From Ralstonia sp. 25mfcol4.1 (GTDB lineage Bacteria > Pseudomonadota > Gammaproteobacteria > Burkholderiales > Burkholderiaceae), in the NCBI RefSeq assembly GCF_900104095.1, contig NZ_FNJO01000004.1, positions 248,001 to 312,000 of the forward strand: a stretch of DNA of 64,000 nt. The letters run 5' to 3'. The notes under the pieces are model-generated. The model was not told where the DNA came from, ran no database searches, and saw only the letters and a list, made by a program, of their open reading frames with translations. This document shows positions 15,791 to 24,056 of the stretch, piece after piece (positions within the stretch are counted from its first letter, which is position 1; each line of letters begins with the position of its first letter). The position numbers and the translations under genes are program-made.

Positions 15791-17350
15791 ATGTTGCAAG
15801 AACTGAGTCTGAGAAAGAAGCTCATGCTGCCGCTGGTGCTGAGCTGGGTGTGCCTGCTGGCCATCACGTTGTGGAACGTCTGGCAGATGCGCGAGCAGCG
15901 GCTCCAGGATCGCAAGGTCGCCCTGGAGCAGGTGACCGACACCGCCAATTCAGTGGTTGCCGAATACGAGGCCATGGCCCGCGCCGGCAAGATCAGCGCC
16001 GAGGACGCCCAGAAGCAGGCCATCGACCGCGTGCGCGCCATGCGCTTTGGCGCCGACGGGTACTTCACCATCATGCGCTCCGATACCGTGGTGCTGATGC
16101 ATGCCATCAAGGCCGAACTCAACGGCAAGAACATGTCGGACACGAAGGATGCCAACGGCGTCTACCTGTTCCGCGACATCGCGCAGATCGGCAAGACCAC
16201 CGGCAAGGGATTCATCGAATACCTGTGGCCCAAACCCGGCGCCGAGGCCCCGCAGCCCAAGCTCAGCTATACGCTCAACTTCAAGCCGTGGGACTGGAAC
16301 TTCATTGCCGGCCTGTATCTGGACGACATCCACGCCGAATTCCGTACCGCGCTCTGGAAGGCGCTGGGCTGGCTGGTTGCCGTGGGCGCGCTGATGAGCG
16401 TGGTCATGGTGCGCATCTCGATCAGCCTGCAGCGCCAACTGGGCGGCGAGCCCGCACTGACCTCGCGGATTGCCGCGCGCATCGCCGACGGCGACCTGGG
16501 CACCCATGTGGAAACCGCCCCGCACGACCGCGACAGCGTGCTGTACAACATGCAGCAGATGCAGGCGCGCCTGACCGGCGCCATCGGCCAGATCCGCGGG
16601 TCGGCGGATTCCATCGCCGGCGCCGCGCGGCAGATTGCGGCCGGCAACGTCGACCTGTCCCGCCGCAGCGAGGAACAGGCCGCCTCGCTCGAACAAACCG
16701 CCGCGAGCATGGAGGAACTGACCAGCACCGTGCGCCAGAGCGCCGATAACGCGCGCCAGGCCGCGCACCTGGCCGAAGGCGCGTCGGACATCGCCGTGCG
16801 CGGCGGCGAGATCGTGCACAAGGTGGTGGAAACGATGGGCGAGATCAAGGCCGCGTCGGGCAAGGTGGTGGACATCATCGCCGTGATCGAGGGCATCGCC
16901 TTCCAGACCAACATCCTGGCCCTTAACGCGGCCGTGGAAGCGGCCCGCGCCGGCGAGCAGGGGCGTGGCTTCGCGGTGGTGGCCGGCGAGGTGCGCAGCC
17001 TGGCGCAACGCTCCGCCACCGCCGCCAAGGAGATCAAGGGCCTGATCGACAATTCCGCGCAGCGCGTGGAAGACGGCGCCACGCTGGTGGAGGGCGCTGG
17101 CAAGGCCATGGAGGACATCGTCAGCGCCGTGAAACGCGTGACCGACCTGATGGGCGAAATGCGCGCGGCCACCGAGGAACAGACCGGCGGCATCGAGCAG
17201 GTCAACCAGGCCGTATCCCAGATGGACCAGATGGCACAGCAGAACGCCGCACTGGTGGAAGAAGCCACAGCGGCCGCCGCATCGCTGGAAGACCAGGCCG
17301 ATGCCCTGCACCGTGCGGTAGGACAGTTCCGGTTGGCGGGTGCCCTGTAG
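15791..17350 (+). CDS. Methyl-accepting chemotaxis protein with single Cache domain
   Basis: 519 residues from ATG 15791, which has AGGAG 5 nt upstream. TM1 spans about residues 11-31. A periplasmic single-Cache sensor domain follows ([31 protein letters not shown]... shortened; [17 protein letters not shown] region). TM2 is near 188-209. The cytoplasmic part has a weak HAMP region and a Tar-like signalling hairpin. The strictly conserved tip is at about 366-408 ([37 protein letters not shown]). sCache_2 receptors often sense small organic acids, and the ligand here is unknown. A rho-independent terminator follows directly. Confidence 0.95.
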   Translation: MLQELSLRKKLMLPLVLSWVCLLAITLWNVWQMREQRLQDRKVALEQVTDTANSVVAEYEAMARAGKISAEDAQKQAIDRVRAMRFGADGYFTIMRSDTVVLMHAIKAELNGKNMSDTKDANGVYLFRDIAQIGKTTGKGFIEYLWPKPGAEAPQPKLSYTLNFKPWDWNFIAGLYLDDIHAEFRTALWKALGWLVAVGALMSVVMVRISISLQRQLGGEPALTSRIAARIADGDLGTHVETAPHDRDSVLYNMQQMQARLTGAIGQIRGSADSIAGAARQIAAGNVDLSRRSEEQAASLEQTAASMEELTSTVRQSADNARQAAHLAEGASDIAVRGGEIVHKVVETMGEIKAASGKVVDIIAVIEGIAFQTNILALNAAVEAARAGEQGRGFAVVAGEVRSLAQRSATAAKEIKGLIDNSAQRVEDGATLVEGAGKAMEDIVSAVKRVTDLMGEMRAATEEQTGGIEQVNQAVSQMDQMAQQNAALVEEATAAAASLEDQADALHRAVGQFRLAGAL

Positions 17351-17411
17351 GAAGGAGGAAGTCCGAAGAGAAACGCGAGAAAAGCGTTATAGCGTTTTAG
17401 CCAGACTTGCC

Positions 17412-17440
17412 GGCCCGCAGCGATGCGGGCCGTTTTGTTT
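17412..17440 (+). terminator. Rho-independent terminator after the chemoreceptor
   Basis: The stem GGCCCGCA / TGCGGGCC (8 bp perfect) encloses a GCGA loop and is followed by GTTTTGTTT. It is 62 bp beyond the chemoreceptor stop codon and correctly oriented for it. Confidence 0.9.
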
Positions 17441-17457
17441 AGTGTCCGGCGGGCGGG

Positions 17458-18162
17458 TTACTTCGACGTGGCCGGCAGGTTGGCGGGGCGGATCGAGTCG
17501 TCGCAGGAGATGTATTCCTGGCCCGAAGGTGTGCGGAGGCCTTTTAGATAGTCGGGGCGTTTCGTTGAGGAAAAATGCCCGTAGCGAAGACCCGAAGGCG
17601 ATTCCATTGCAATTCCTATACCAATGACCACCGGGTACTGGGTCACCGAATAGTCGTCCCACGTCCATTTTTTTGCGGTATATATACGATCCGAGGTGGC
17701 AGCAACGATATATTCCATGGAATCCTTATATGGTGTCTGTGTGTTCCGCATGTAGTATTCACCAGCGAAACTGCGACCACCATCCGTAGAATAAATGAAT
17801 GAGATATTGCAGCCCTTGTCCGGACACACGCCATCCGGCGTGTACGACGAAGGAATGACGATAATCTGCCCTGTGGGATCGGCGTTAATTAAGCGCCCCC
17901 GGTAGTTTTCAATGCCGTAGCGTCCAAGCCGGGTGCGAATGCCTTGCCGTGGATCGTTGTAATACGTCGTGCCGTGGTGGCAATCCTTGTAGTTCTCCAG
18001 CGAAATATAGCGGTGGTCGTCAAACCAGTAGATGGCTTGTGGGGGGACGTCGTAGTCGGGGGGAGGCGTCGCCAGGCGCCAGTTCTTCTGAGCGCAGCCG
18101 GTCAGCAATGCGGCTACTACACCGATACACAAATACATGGATTTTCGTTTTTCGTGTTTCAT
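17458..18162 (-). CDS. Lipoprotein, probable Tli3-type T6SS immunity protein
   Basis: 234 residues from ATG 18162 (MKHEKRKSMY...). The signal sequence ends in a lipobox, LLTGC, so this is a lipoprotein. The mature part is rich in aromatic and polar residues (DDHRYISLENYKDC, FIYSTDGGRSFAGEYYMRN) and looks like a beta-propeller-like exposed domain. It directly follows, by 14 bp, the remnant of a Tle3-like lipase. That is the effector-then-immunity order of type VI lipase loci, where Tli3 is a lipoprotein protecting the periplasmic face. The coding region is visibly less GC-rich than its neighbours, suggesting horizontal origin. Family assignment is from context and general appearance, not a firm motif. 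Confidence 0.6.
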   Translation of the reverse strand: MKHEKRKSMYLCIGVVAALLTGCAQKNWRLATPPPDYDVPPQAIYWFDDHRYISLENYKDCHHGTTYYNDPRQGIRTRLGRYGIENYRGRLINADPTGQIIVIPSSYTPDGVCPDKGCNISFIYSTDGGRSFAGEYYMRNTQTPYKDSMEYIVAATSDRIYTAKKWTWDDYSVTQYPVVIGIGIAMESPSGLRYGHFSSTKRPDYLKGLRTPSGQEYISCDDSIRPANLPATSK

Positions 18163-18176
18163 GGTGATTCCTGATT

Positions 18177-19446
18177 TCAGTTTCCCAAATCCCAACGCGG
18201 CTGCCTGGTCTGATTCTCAGTTGCAGCGCGCGCCGTGGCGTCCTTGACCGTATCCCGGTCGATGGCCGCTGGCATTTCCGGTTTCAGCAACACGCCCGAA
18301 TTGAAATAATTGTCAGTGAAGTGCGTCCAGTCGGCGTCATGCATGAGCCCGATCCAGAACTCGCGGTTTTCGAAGGCCTCGCAAAATCCAATGGGCAGGT
18401 CGTAAGCCACGATCCGCCGCATGAACTCCATGTGTTCGGGCAGCGTGCTGTGGTCGGGTGGTTCGGGCTTGTGCCGGCGGAACCGATCCCGCGCCTCTTC
18501 AGCCGATTCCAGCGTTCGAATCGGCCGGTCGCCGCTGTAAATGTCCTGGCCGCGATTTTGGTAACTCGGCTCATAAATCGACTCGAAATACGGAAACTCA
18601 GGCTTGAAATACCGGCCCGTGTCGGGATCGATTTCTCCCATGGCCCGCACATCATCGTCCGTAACGGCCTTATCGAATTTCGCGGTCTCCTCAGGCGTCA
18701 ACGGATTTGCCACGGCTTCGGCATTGACGGTGACCATCTGGTCGGGATGGGGCACCGTCCACAGCTTCATGGCGTTGAAGAACGGGCCGCGATTTCCATC
18801 CCAGAACGGCTTCGTATTATTGGGGTCCCAGTGGCTGCCGTATTTCATGTCCGGCAGTGTGCCGAACCGCTTTATGCCGGGCGCGTCGCCGCATGGTGTC
18901 AGGCGAGCCAGCATACGCTGCTTGACCGTATCGCCCAGTTCGGCGAGCAGGTCGTCGGGTAGCCCCTGCCATCCAATGCTTTCCAGCGTCGTCAGGCCCA
19001 TGACGCGGTCGTGCGGGCTGAAGTAGACATAGATCCGGCCGTGGTTGTCGCGCTCGCTCACCGCCGGCGTGATCTCGCTGAAGGGGCGCCAACGCTTGCC
19101 ATTCCGGCCCCTGCCAACCCGCTGCTGCACCAGCAGTCGCTCGTCCAGCAGGCGCCGCTCCGCCTTGATCCGATTGGCGATATTACGAAACGTCTGCACG
19201 CGCGCTGCCTCGGAAGGGCGGGCATCGCTCCATGTCGCGCCATCCGCGAGCTTGTCGTCGAGCGCGTAGGGCGAGTTCATCAGGAACAGCGCGTCCGGCG
19301 CCCGCGTCTTGCAAAGCGCCGAGGCTGCCAGGGCAATCATCGTGCCCTGGCTGTACGTGGCCTGGGCTCCCCGGGAGTTTCATCGTTCCGGCCGGCGTCG
19401 TCCGGCCTGGTTGCTTGCGTCATTTCAGCCATTGCGGTTAGCGAAT
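18177..19446 (-). pseudogene. Tle3-like type VI lipase effector, 5'-deleted remnant
   Basis: The long frame (ending at 18177) encodes about 390 residues of a Tle3/DUF3274-type alpha/beta-hydrolase. It opens at a TGA just before NSRGAQATYSQGTMIALAASAL, where SQGT is the nucleophile elbow that normally lies about 200 residues into the protein. No start codon with a ribosome site precedes this motif. In another frame, ATG 19437-19435 starts a short peptide (MTQATRPDDAGRNDETPGE and so on). It looks like a genuine N-terminus and runs into the same sequence out of frame. This is best explained by an internal deletion with frameshift that removed most of the N-terminal half. A truncated product from the downstream ATG at 19340 lacks the catalytic serine and should be inactive. 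Confidence 0.6.
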
Positions 19447-19633
19447 CCCGGCCTCCATGTCACCGTGCCCGATGCCCGACGCCACGGAAGCTGCGGCTCG
19501 CAAACTAGCGGCTTTTCAGGCGGAAGAAGTCGCTGTTTCGCCGTTTCCTAACGCGTCACAATCAACGTGCTTTTACGTATGCAGATTCAGAGAACGATGA
19601 TTTACGCAACGCACCTTCATCGTTCCGCACAGG
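19447..19633. other. Gap between lipase remnant and fliD terminator
   Basis: No supported gene. The frames that cross this stretch are short and have no ribosome sites. On the minus strand it would hold the former promoter region of the lipase gene. Confidence 0.5.
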
Positions 19634-19670
19634 CAAAACAAAAAGGGCGACAGCCGAAGCCATCGCCCTT
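19634..19670 (-). terminator. Rho-independent terminator of fliD
   Basis: Read on the minus strand: AAGGGCGA, a 12-nt loop region containing GGCTTCGGCT, then TCGCCCTT followed by TTTGTTTT. The 8-bp stem is perfect and is followed by a U-rich tract. It lies 30 bp after the fliD stop codon. Confidence 0.88.
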
Positions 19671-19699
19671 CCCCACCCCAGGCGCGCGCCTGAAGCGTT

Positions 19700-21157
19700 T
19701 TACTTCTTCGCGTTCGTCAACGCCTGGAACTGCTGTGTCAGGTAGTTCTTGGTGTTGTTCATCTGGGCGACCGCCAGGTCCAGTGCGGTGAACTGCTTGC
19801 GGTAGCGTTCGATCTTCGCGTCGATGCGGACGCTCATGTCCTCGTAGCGCTTCTCGATGTCCTTCATGCTGCGTTCGATGCCGGTGGTGACCGCGCCGAT
19901 CGGGCCGCTTTCGCCGGTCATCTTGTCCACCGCGTCGGACAGCCGGCGGCCGAAGCCACCCGTGGTGCCGTCGCCCGCGAACAGCTGCGTCACGGTGGGC
20001 AGGTTGTCCTTCAGCGCGGCGTCCAGCTTCTTGCTGTCGATGGCCATCGTGCCGTCCTTCTGCATCGACACGCCGATGGCGGCCAGCATGGTCGGGGCCT
20101 TGTCCGGCATGCCCGCCTCGGGCGTGTTCAGCACGGCGCGGATGGTCGTCTGGATGCCGCGGATCGACGTGTCGCCGTTCAGCGCGCCCTTGGTCATCGC
20201 CTTGGTGTCGAACGCGGTCAGCGACTTGATCGACGACTGGATGTTGTTATAGGCGGTGACCATCGCCTGGATGGAATTCTTGATGCTGTCGGTGTCCTGC
20301 GTCAGCGACAGCGACGTCGTGCCGGTCTTCTTGAGCGTCATGGTCACGCCCTGCGCGGCGTCCACCACGGTGTTGCTGGTGCTGGTGATGGCGATGCCAT
20401 TGACCGTCAGCGCCGCGTTGGTGGCGCGCAGCGTTTCCTTCATCGCGTTCGATCCCGGCGTGGTCGGGTCGTAGCCCGCCACCCCCTGCAGCTCGGGCGA
20501 CGAGCCCGTGATGCGCATGCTCATCGTCTCGCCGGTCTTGTCCGACGTGAGGATCAGGCGGTACGGCGTGGCGCTGCCATCGTTGATGATGCTGGCCTTG
20601 ACGCCGATGCCGGCCTTGTTGATGGCATCGCGGATGTCCTGCAGCGACCCCTTGCCCGGGTCGATCGTGACCGTGCGGGGGTTGGGCACGTCGGCGGTGG
20701 ACGCATTGGGATTGAACCCTGGGCTCACGTAGGTGCCGCTGGCTTCGTCCCAGCCGGTGGTGGTGCCGAACTCGAACGTCAGCGTGCCGGACCCGATCTG
20801 CACGTCCTGCTTGGCGTAGCCGGTGCCGGCCAGCGACTGGGCCTGCGCCAGCCGCGTCACGTTGACGCTGAGGTCGCTGGGTACGGCGTTGGCGCCGGTC
20901 GTCACCGTCATGATGTCGGAATTGCCGACCGCGGACTTGACCGCGCCGAACGTGTCCCGGTTCATCAGCGCCTTGGCCGTGGCCTGGAAGCTGGTGAGCA
21001 TGCTCTTGACCGTGCCATAGGCGGTCAGGCGGGTCTGGTAGGCCGCGTGCTGGTTGTCCAGTGCCGTCAGCGGCGCGCGCTCGGCTGTGGACAACTTGTC
21101 CAGCAATGTGGACAGCTCGAGGTTGGCTCCAACCCCGAGGGAGGAAATCGATGCCAT
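19700..21157 (-). CDS. fliD: Flagellar hook-associated protein 2 (filament cap)
   Basis: 485 residues with the FliD organisation. The N-terminal D0/D1 segment (ISSLGVGANLELSTLLDKLSTAERAPLTALDNQHAAYQTRL... cut here) starts right after the initiating Met. A variable central domain contains the IDPGKGSLQDIRDAINKAGIGVKA-type motif. The C-terminal coiled-coil (MKDIEKRYEDMSVRIDAKIE, QFTALDLAVAQMNN) is that of FliD. The protein caps the growing filament and aids flagellin folding. It is alone here: no fliC, fliS or fliT is adjacent. A sigma-28-like promoter lies upstream and a terminator follows, so it forms a single-gene transcription unit. Confidence 0.95.
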   Translation of the reverse strand: MASISSLGVGANLELSTLLDKLSTAERAPLTALDNQHAAYQTRLTAYGTVKSMLTSFQATAKALMNRDTFGAVKSAVGNSDIMTVTTGANAVPSDLSVNVTRLAQAQSLAGTGYAKQDVQIGSGTLTFEFGTTTGWDEASGTYVSPGFNPNASTADVPNPRTVTIDPGKGSLQDIRDAINKAGIGVKASIINDGSATPYRLILTSDKTGETMSMRITGSSPELQGVAGYDPTTPGSNAMKETLRATNAALTVNGIAITSTSNTVVDAAQGVTMTLKKTGTTSLSLTQDTDSIKNSIQAMVTAYNNIQSSIKSLTAFDTKAMTKGALNGDTSIRGIQTTIRAVLNTPEAGMPDKAPTMLAAIGVSMQKDGTMAIDSKKLDAALKDNLPTVTQLFAGDGTTGGFGRRLSDAVDKMTGESGPIGAVTTGIERSMKDIEKRYEDMSVRIDAKIERYRKQFTALDLAVAQMNNTKNYLTQQFQALTNAKK

Positions 21158-21231
21158 GGTTGTGTGCCCTTCTTCTTGTTCGTTTCTTTGTCACCCAGGC
21201 GCTGCGTCGCCTGAATGTCCTGACATCCACG

Positions 21232-21258
21232 TTTACGTCGACCTAAAGTGGATCTTTA
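21232..21258 (-). promoter_or_regulatory. Candidate sigma-28 (FliA) promoter of fliD
   Basis: Read on the minus strand: TAAA, 15 nt, GACGTAAA. The -35 core TAAA is exact, the 15-nt spacing is the FliA spacing, and the -10 region matches GCCGATAA at 5 of 8 positions. It ends 75 bp upstream of the fliD start. The identity of the downstream gene raises the likelihood. Confidence 0.5.
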
Positions 21259-21340
21259 GCCTTTTTGATACAGAAACGATACAAAGACGATACGAAGCAG
21301 GGCTTAACCCGATACATGCGATCTATACAGCACAAACAAG

Positions 21341-22246
21341 TCAGTGCGCCAGTCGTTGGCCCAGGGCGGACAAGGCCGTGCTGTATTGCCGCAACTGGGC
21401 TGTCATCGGTTTGTCATCCGCGCGGCGCCGGGCCAGCGCGGCATCGATCGATGCCGCGATCAGCCGGCGCTGGGCCGCGATGTAATCGAGGCAGCGGGCC
21501 CGCGCCTCCGGGCCGCCGTCGGCGAGCACGGCCAGTACAGGCACGAGGGGCAGCGTTCGGTAGCCGGCAAACGGAATCGATGCGATACCACCCGCCGGGC
21601 CCACCAGTTCAGGCATCAACAGGCGGAATACGGCATCGCCCCAGACGAGCTTGTCCCGTGCCTCGTCGTGGCGGCGCCGGGCCAGTGCCGCGGCGTAGCC
21701 GTGGTCGGCGACCCCGCCCGCCACGACGAGCGGGATGACATCCGCCTGCAAGGATCGCGACGACAGAACGGATACACAGTCGGCACCGATATCGTGTTCG
21801 CCGCCGCGTCGCTTGGCCGCCAATGACGCGGCCTGCAGCCGGTCTGGCACCCAGGCGTCGAGCGGCACCATGGCGCAGGTGGACGGGCGGGACGCGTGGA
21901 TCGTGCAGCGGCCGTCGTCGGCCAGAGCGGGACAGCGTCCGCGCGACGGATAGTCGATGGCCTGCGTGGCGATCATCAGCACGTCGCCATTCGGCAGCGG
22001 ATGGCCCTGCCTGCCCGCCAGCGTGACGAATGCCGCCACGTCGTCGGCAGTCACCTCGACGACATGCCCGTCCACCACGTGCCGCGTGCCGGCCAGTGGC
22101 GGCCGCACGCGCCGCAACGACAGGGCGCCGACAAAGCGGTCGGCGTGGCGGAACAACTCGTTCATGCTCATGAGCGGTGGCGAATTGCAGCACTTGCCGC
22201 ACGCCGTGCAATGAAAGCCGATCGCGACCGGCTCGCCGCCTACCAT
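21341..22246 (-). CDS. YkgJ-family cysteine-cluster protein
   Basis: 301 residues from the ATG at 22246 (MVGGEPVAIGFHCTACGKCC). The upstream in-frame Met would overlap the previous gene by over 100 bp. The N-terminal C13-x2-C16-x2-C19-C20 cluster and later cysteines (GRCPALADDGRCTIHASRPSTC) match the YkgJ/Fli-B-like zinc- or iron-sulfur-chelating family PF03692. The C-terminal 150 residues are helical without a recognised motif. The biochemical role is unknown. It overlaps the end of the binding-protein gene by 7 bp and so is the last gene of the sulfatase unit. Confidence 0.85.
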   Translation of the reverse strand: MVGGEPVAIGFHCTACGKCCNSPPLMSMNELFRHADRFVGALSLRRVRPPLAGTRHVVDGHVVEVTADDVAAFVTLAGRQGHPLPNGDVLMIATQAIDYPSRGRCPALADDGRCTIHASRPSTCAMVPLDAWVPDRLQAASLAAKRRGGEHDIGADCVSVLSSRSLQADVIPLVVAGGVADHGYAAALARRRHDEARDKLVWGDAVFRLLMPELVGPAGGIASIPFAGYRTLPLVPVLAVLADGGPEARARCLDYIAAQRRLIAASIDAALARRRADDKPMTAQLRQYSTALSALGQRLAH

Positions 22247-23031
22247 GGCCGACGCACCGAATCGTTGAAGCGCGTCAGGATGAAGGACTTCACCGCCGGG
22301 GAATGCAGCGCGCCAACCGTCGGCGCCACCCATTCCGCCCGGCAATCGGCCGCCCGCACCGCCAGCACGTTGGCCCAGGGCACACGTGCATCCTCGATAC
22401 CGAGCGCGTCGCGCGCCGGTGCCAGTCCCGCCGCATCTGCCGCCGCGTAAGGCAGCGCCACCAGCGCGTTGCGGCGCAACGCCGCAGCCAGCCGTTGCGA
22501 CGGCAAGCGCTCGAAGCGCAGCTTGCGCGGATTGTCGATGATGTCGCCGACCTGCGGCTGCAGGCCGGCCTCGCCATCGATGCGGATCAGCCCGTGGTTC
22601 TGCAGCAGCAGCAGCGCGCGCCCCTGGCCCGCCCGATCCGCCGGGATCGCGACGACGGCGCGCACTGGCACCTGCCGCAGCGCCTCGATCTTCCCCGCAT
22701 ACAACCCCATCGGATAGGTCACCGTATGCGTCACCGTGCAGATCGTTGCATCGCCCGCCAGTGCCTGCGCATCCTCCGCGATCGAGGCGTCTATGCGACG
22801 CGCGCGGAGCGCACGGCGCACTTCGGCGGTGTCGGCGAACGACACCGCCTGCAGTCGCACCGCGCCACCCGCGTTCGCGGCCGCCGCCACAAGCTCGCGG
22901 TCGGCCTGGCTCGCGACCCCGATGCGTACGACAGGCCGCGCATTGTCGGGCACGTCAGCCTGCGTCGCAGCCCGAACCGGCAGTTGCAGCGCCCAGGCAC
23001 AGCCCAATCCCAGCAGCAGCGCCTTAACCAT
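22240..23031 (-). CDS. NlpA/MetQ-like periplasmic binding protein
   Basis: 263 residues from ATG 23031. The N-terminus (MVKALLLGLGCAWALQLPVRAAT) is a signal peptide. The cysteine in it lacks a leucine at -3, so lipidation is doubtful. The mature sequence shows the MetQ-type two-lobe pattern: VRIGVASQADRELVAAAANAGG, RIDASIAEDAQALAG, IPADRAGQGRALLLLQNHGLI, NPRKLRFERLPSQRL and ALPYAAADAAGL. No ABC permease or ATPase is nearby. It overlaps the end of the formylglycine-generating-enzyme gene by 8 bp. Methionine family members bind methionine or other sulfur compounds, so here it may bind a product or ligand related to sulfatase action. Confidence 0.75.
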   Translation of the reverse strand: MVKALLLGLGCAWALQLPVRAATQADVPDNARPVVRIGVASQADRELVAAAANAGGAVRLQAVSFADTAEVRRALRARRIDASIAEDAQALAGDATICTVTHTVTYPMGLYAGKIEALRQVPVRAVVAIPADRAGQGRALLLLQNHGLIRIDGEAGLQPQVGDIIDNPRKLRFERLPSQRLAAALRRNALVALPYAAADAAGLAPARDALGIEDARVPWANVLAVRAADCRAEWVAPTVGALHSPAVKSFILTRFNDSVRRPW

Positions 23032-24049
23032 CGCGAAGCACCGTCCGGAAGCCGATGTGCGAAGTCGGCAGGTCGCGCTCGGCCGGCTCCCGCGCCGACG
23101 CCCGGTAGCGCACACAGAAGTCCGGTGCACACAGGAACGAGCCGCCCTTGATGACTGCCATGCGCGTATCGCGCGGATGGCCGGACCGGGCCGACAGCGC
23201 CGCCACGAACGCGGTATCGCCATTGGCGTGCGACTGGCGCGGCCCGGTGTACGGGTCGGCGGTCCATTCCCACGCGTTGGCGATCATGTCGTACAGGCCG
23301 AACGCATTCGCCGTGAAGCACCCGACCGGGGCCAGGCCGTCGAAGCCGTCGCGGGCACTGTTCAGCACCGGGAACACGCCTTGCCAGTAGTTGGCCGTGG
23401 GCGTCCCGTCCGCGCTGGCCGGCGCGGTTTCCAGCGCCGCGCCGCTCTGGCCGGCCTTGGCCGCGTACTCCCATTCGTCCTCGGTCGGCAGGTCGCGGCC
23501 AAGCCACTGCGCGTAGGCGCGCGCATCGGCCTGCGTCACGAGCGTGACCGGCTGGTTGTCCTTGCCGTCGAGGGTCGACGCCGGGCCGGACGGATGCCGC
23601 CAGTCGGCGCCGCGCACCATCGACCACCATGCATAGGGCCGTTGCTGCAGTTCATCGTCGGTCGGCTTGTGGAACACCACGGCCTCGCCGGCGCGCTCCG
23701 CTTCGGTGCGATAGCCGGTGGCCTGCACGAAGGCGGCGAACTGCGCGTTGGTGACTTCGGTGCGGTCGATCCAGAAACTTCCCACGCGCACCTTGCCGGC
23801 CGGCCGTTCGTCGGGATAGCCGAGCGTGGTGCCCGGCACGAATTCGCCGCCGCGCACGTGGGCCATGCCTGCCGTGCCGTGCTTGCGCCAGTCATCGGGC
23901 AGGCCCGTGTAGGCGGCGCACTGGCGCGGCGTGCCCAATGCCGCCGCGCCGTGCAACGGCACGGCGCGCACCGCCAGCGTTGCCGCCAGCCCCACCGCAA
24001 AGGCGGCGCCGGCGATCTTCCCCAGTCGATGGAATCGAAGCAGTGCCAC
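23024..24049 (-). CDS. Formylglycine-generating enzyme family (SUMF1) protein
   Basis: 341 residues. The N-terminal helix (residues 10-30) suggests export or membrane anchoring. The FGE fold shows VRGGEFVPGTTLGYPDERPAG, FWIDRTEVTNAQFAAFV, LPTEDEWEYAAKAG, GLYDMIANAWEWTADPY and KGGSFLCAPDFCVRYR. The last segment holds the copper-binding/catalytic cysteines C307 and C312. FGE converts the active-site cysteine of sulfatases to formylglycine. The gene starts 7 bp after the arylsulfatase stop codon, so it is a dedicated maturation partner. An export signal on an FGE is notable, because oxygen-dependent FGEs are usually cytoplasmic in bacteria. Confidence 0.9.
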   Translation of the reverse strand: MALLRFHRLGKIAGAAFAVGLAATLAVRAVPLHGAAALGTPRQCAAYTGLPDDWRKHGTAGMAHVRGGEFVPGTTLGYPDERPAGKVRVGSFWIDRTEVTNAQFAAFVQATGYRTEAERAGEAVVFHKPTDDELQQRPYAWWSMVRGADWRHPSGPASTLDGKDNQPVTLVTQADARAYAQWLGRDLPTEDEWEYAAKAGQSGAALETAPASADGTPTANYWQGVFPVLNSARDGFDGLAPVGCFTANAFGLYDMIANAWEWTADPYTGPRQSHANGDTAFVAALSARSGHPRDTRMAVIKGGSFLCAPDFCVRYRASAREPAERDLPTSHIGFRTVLRDG

Positions 24050-24056
24050 GGCCGCC

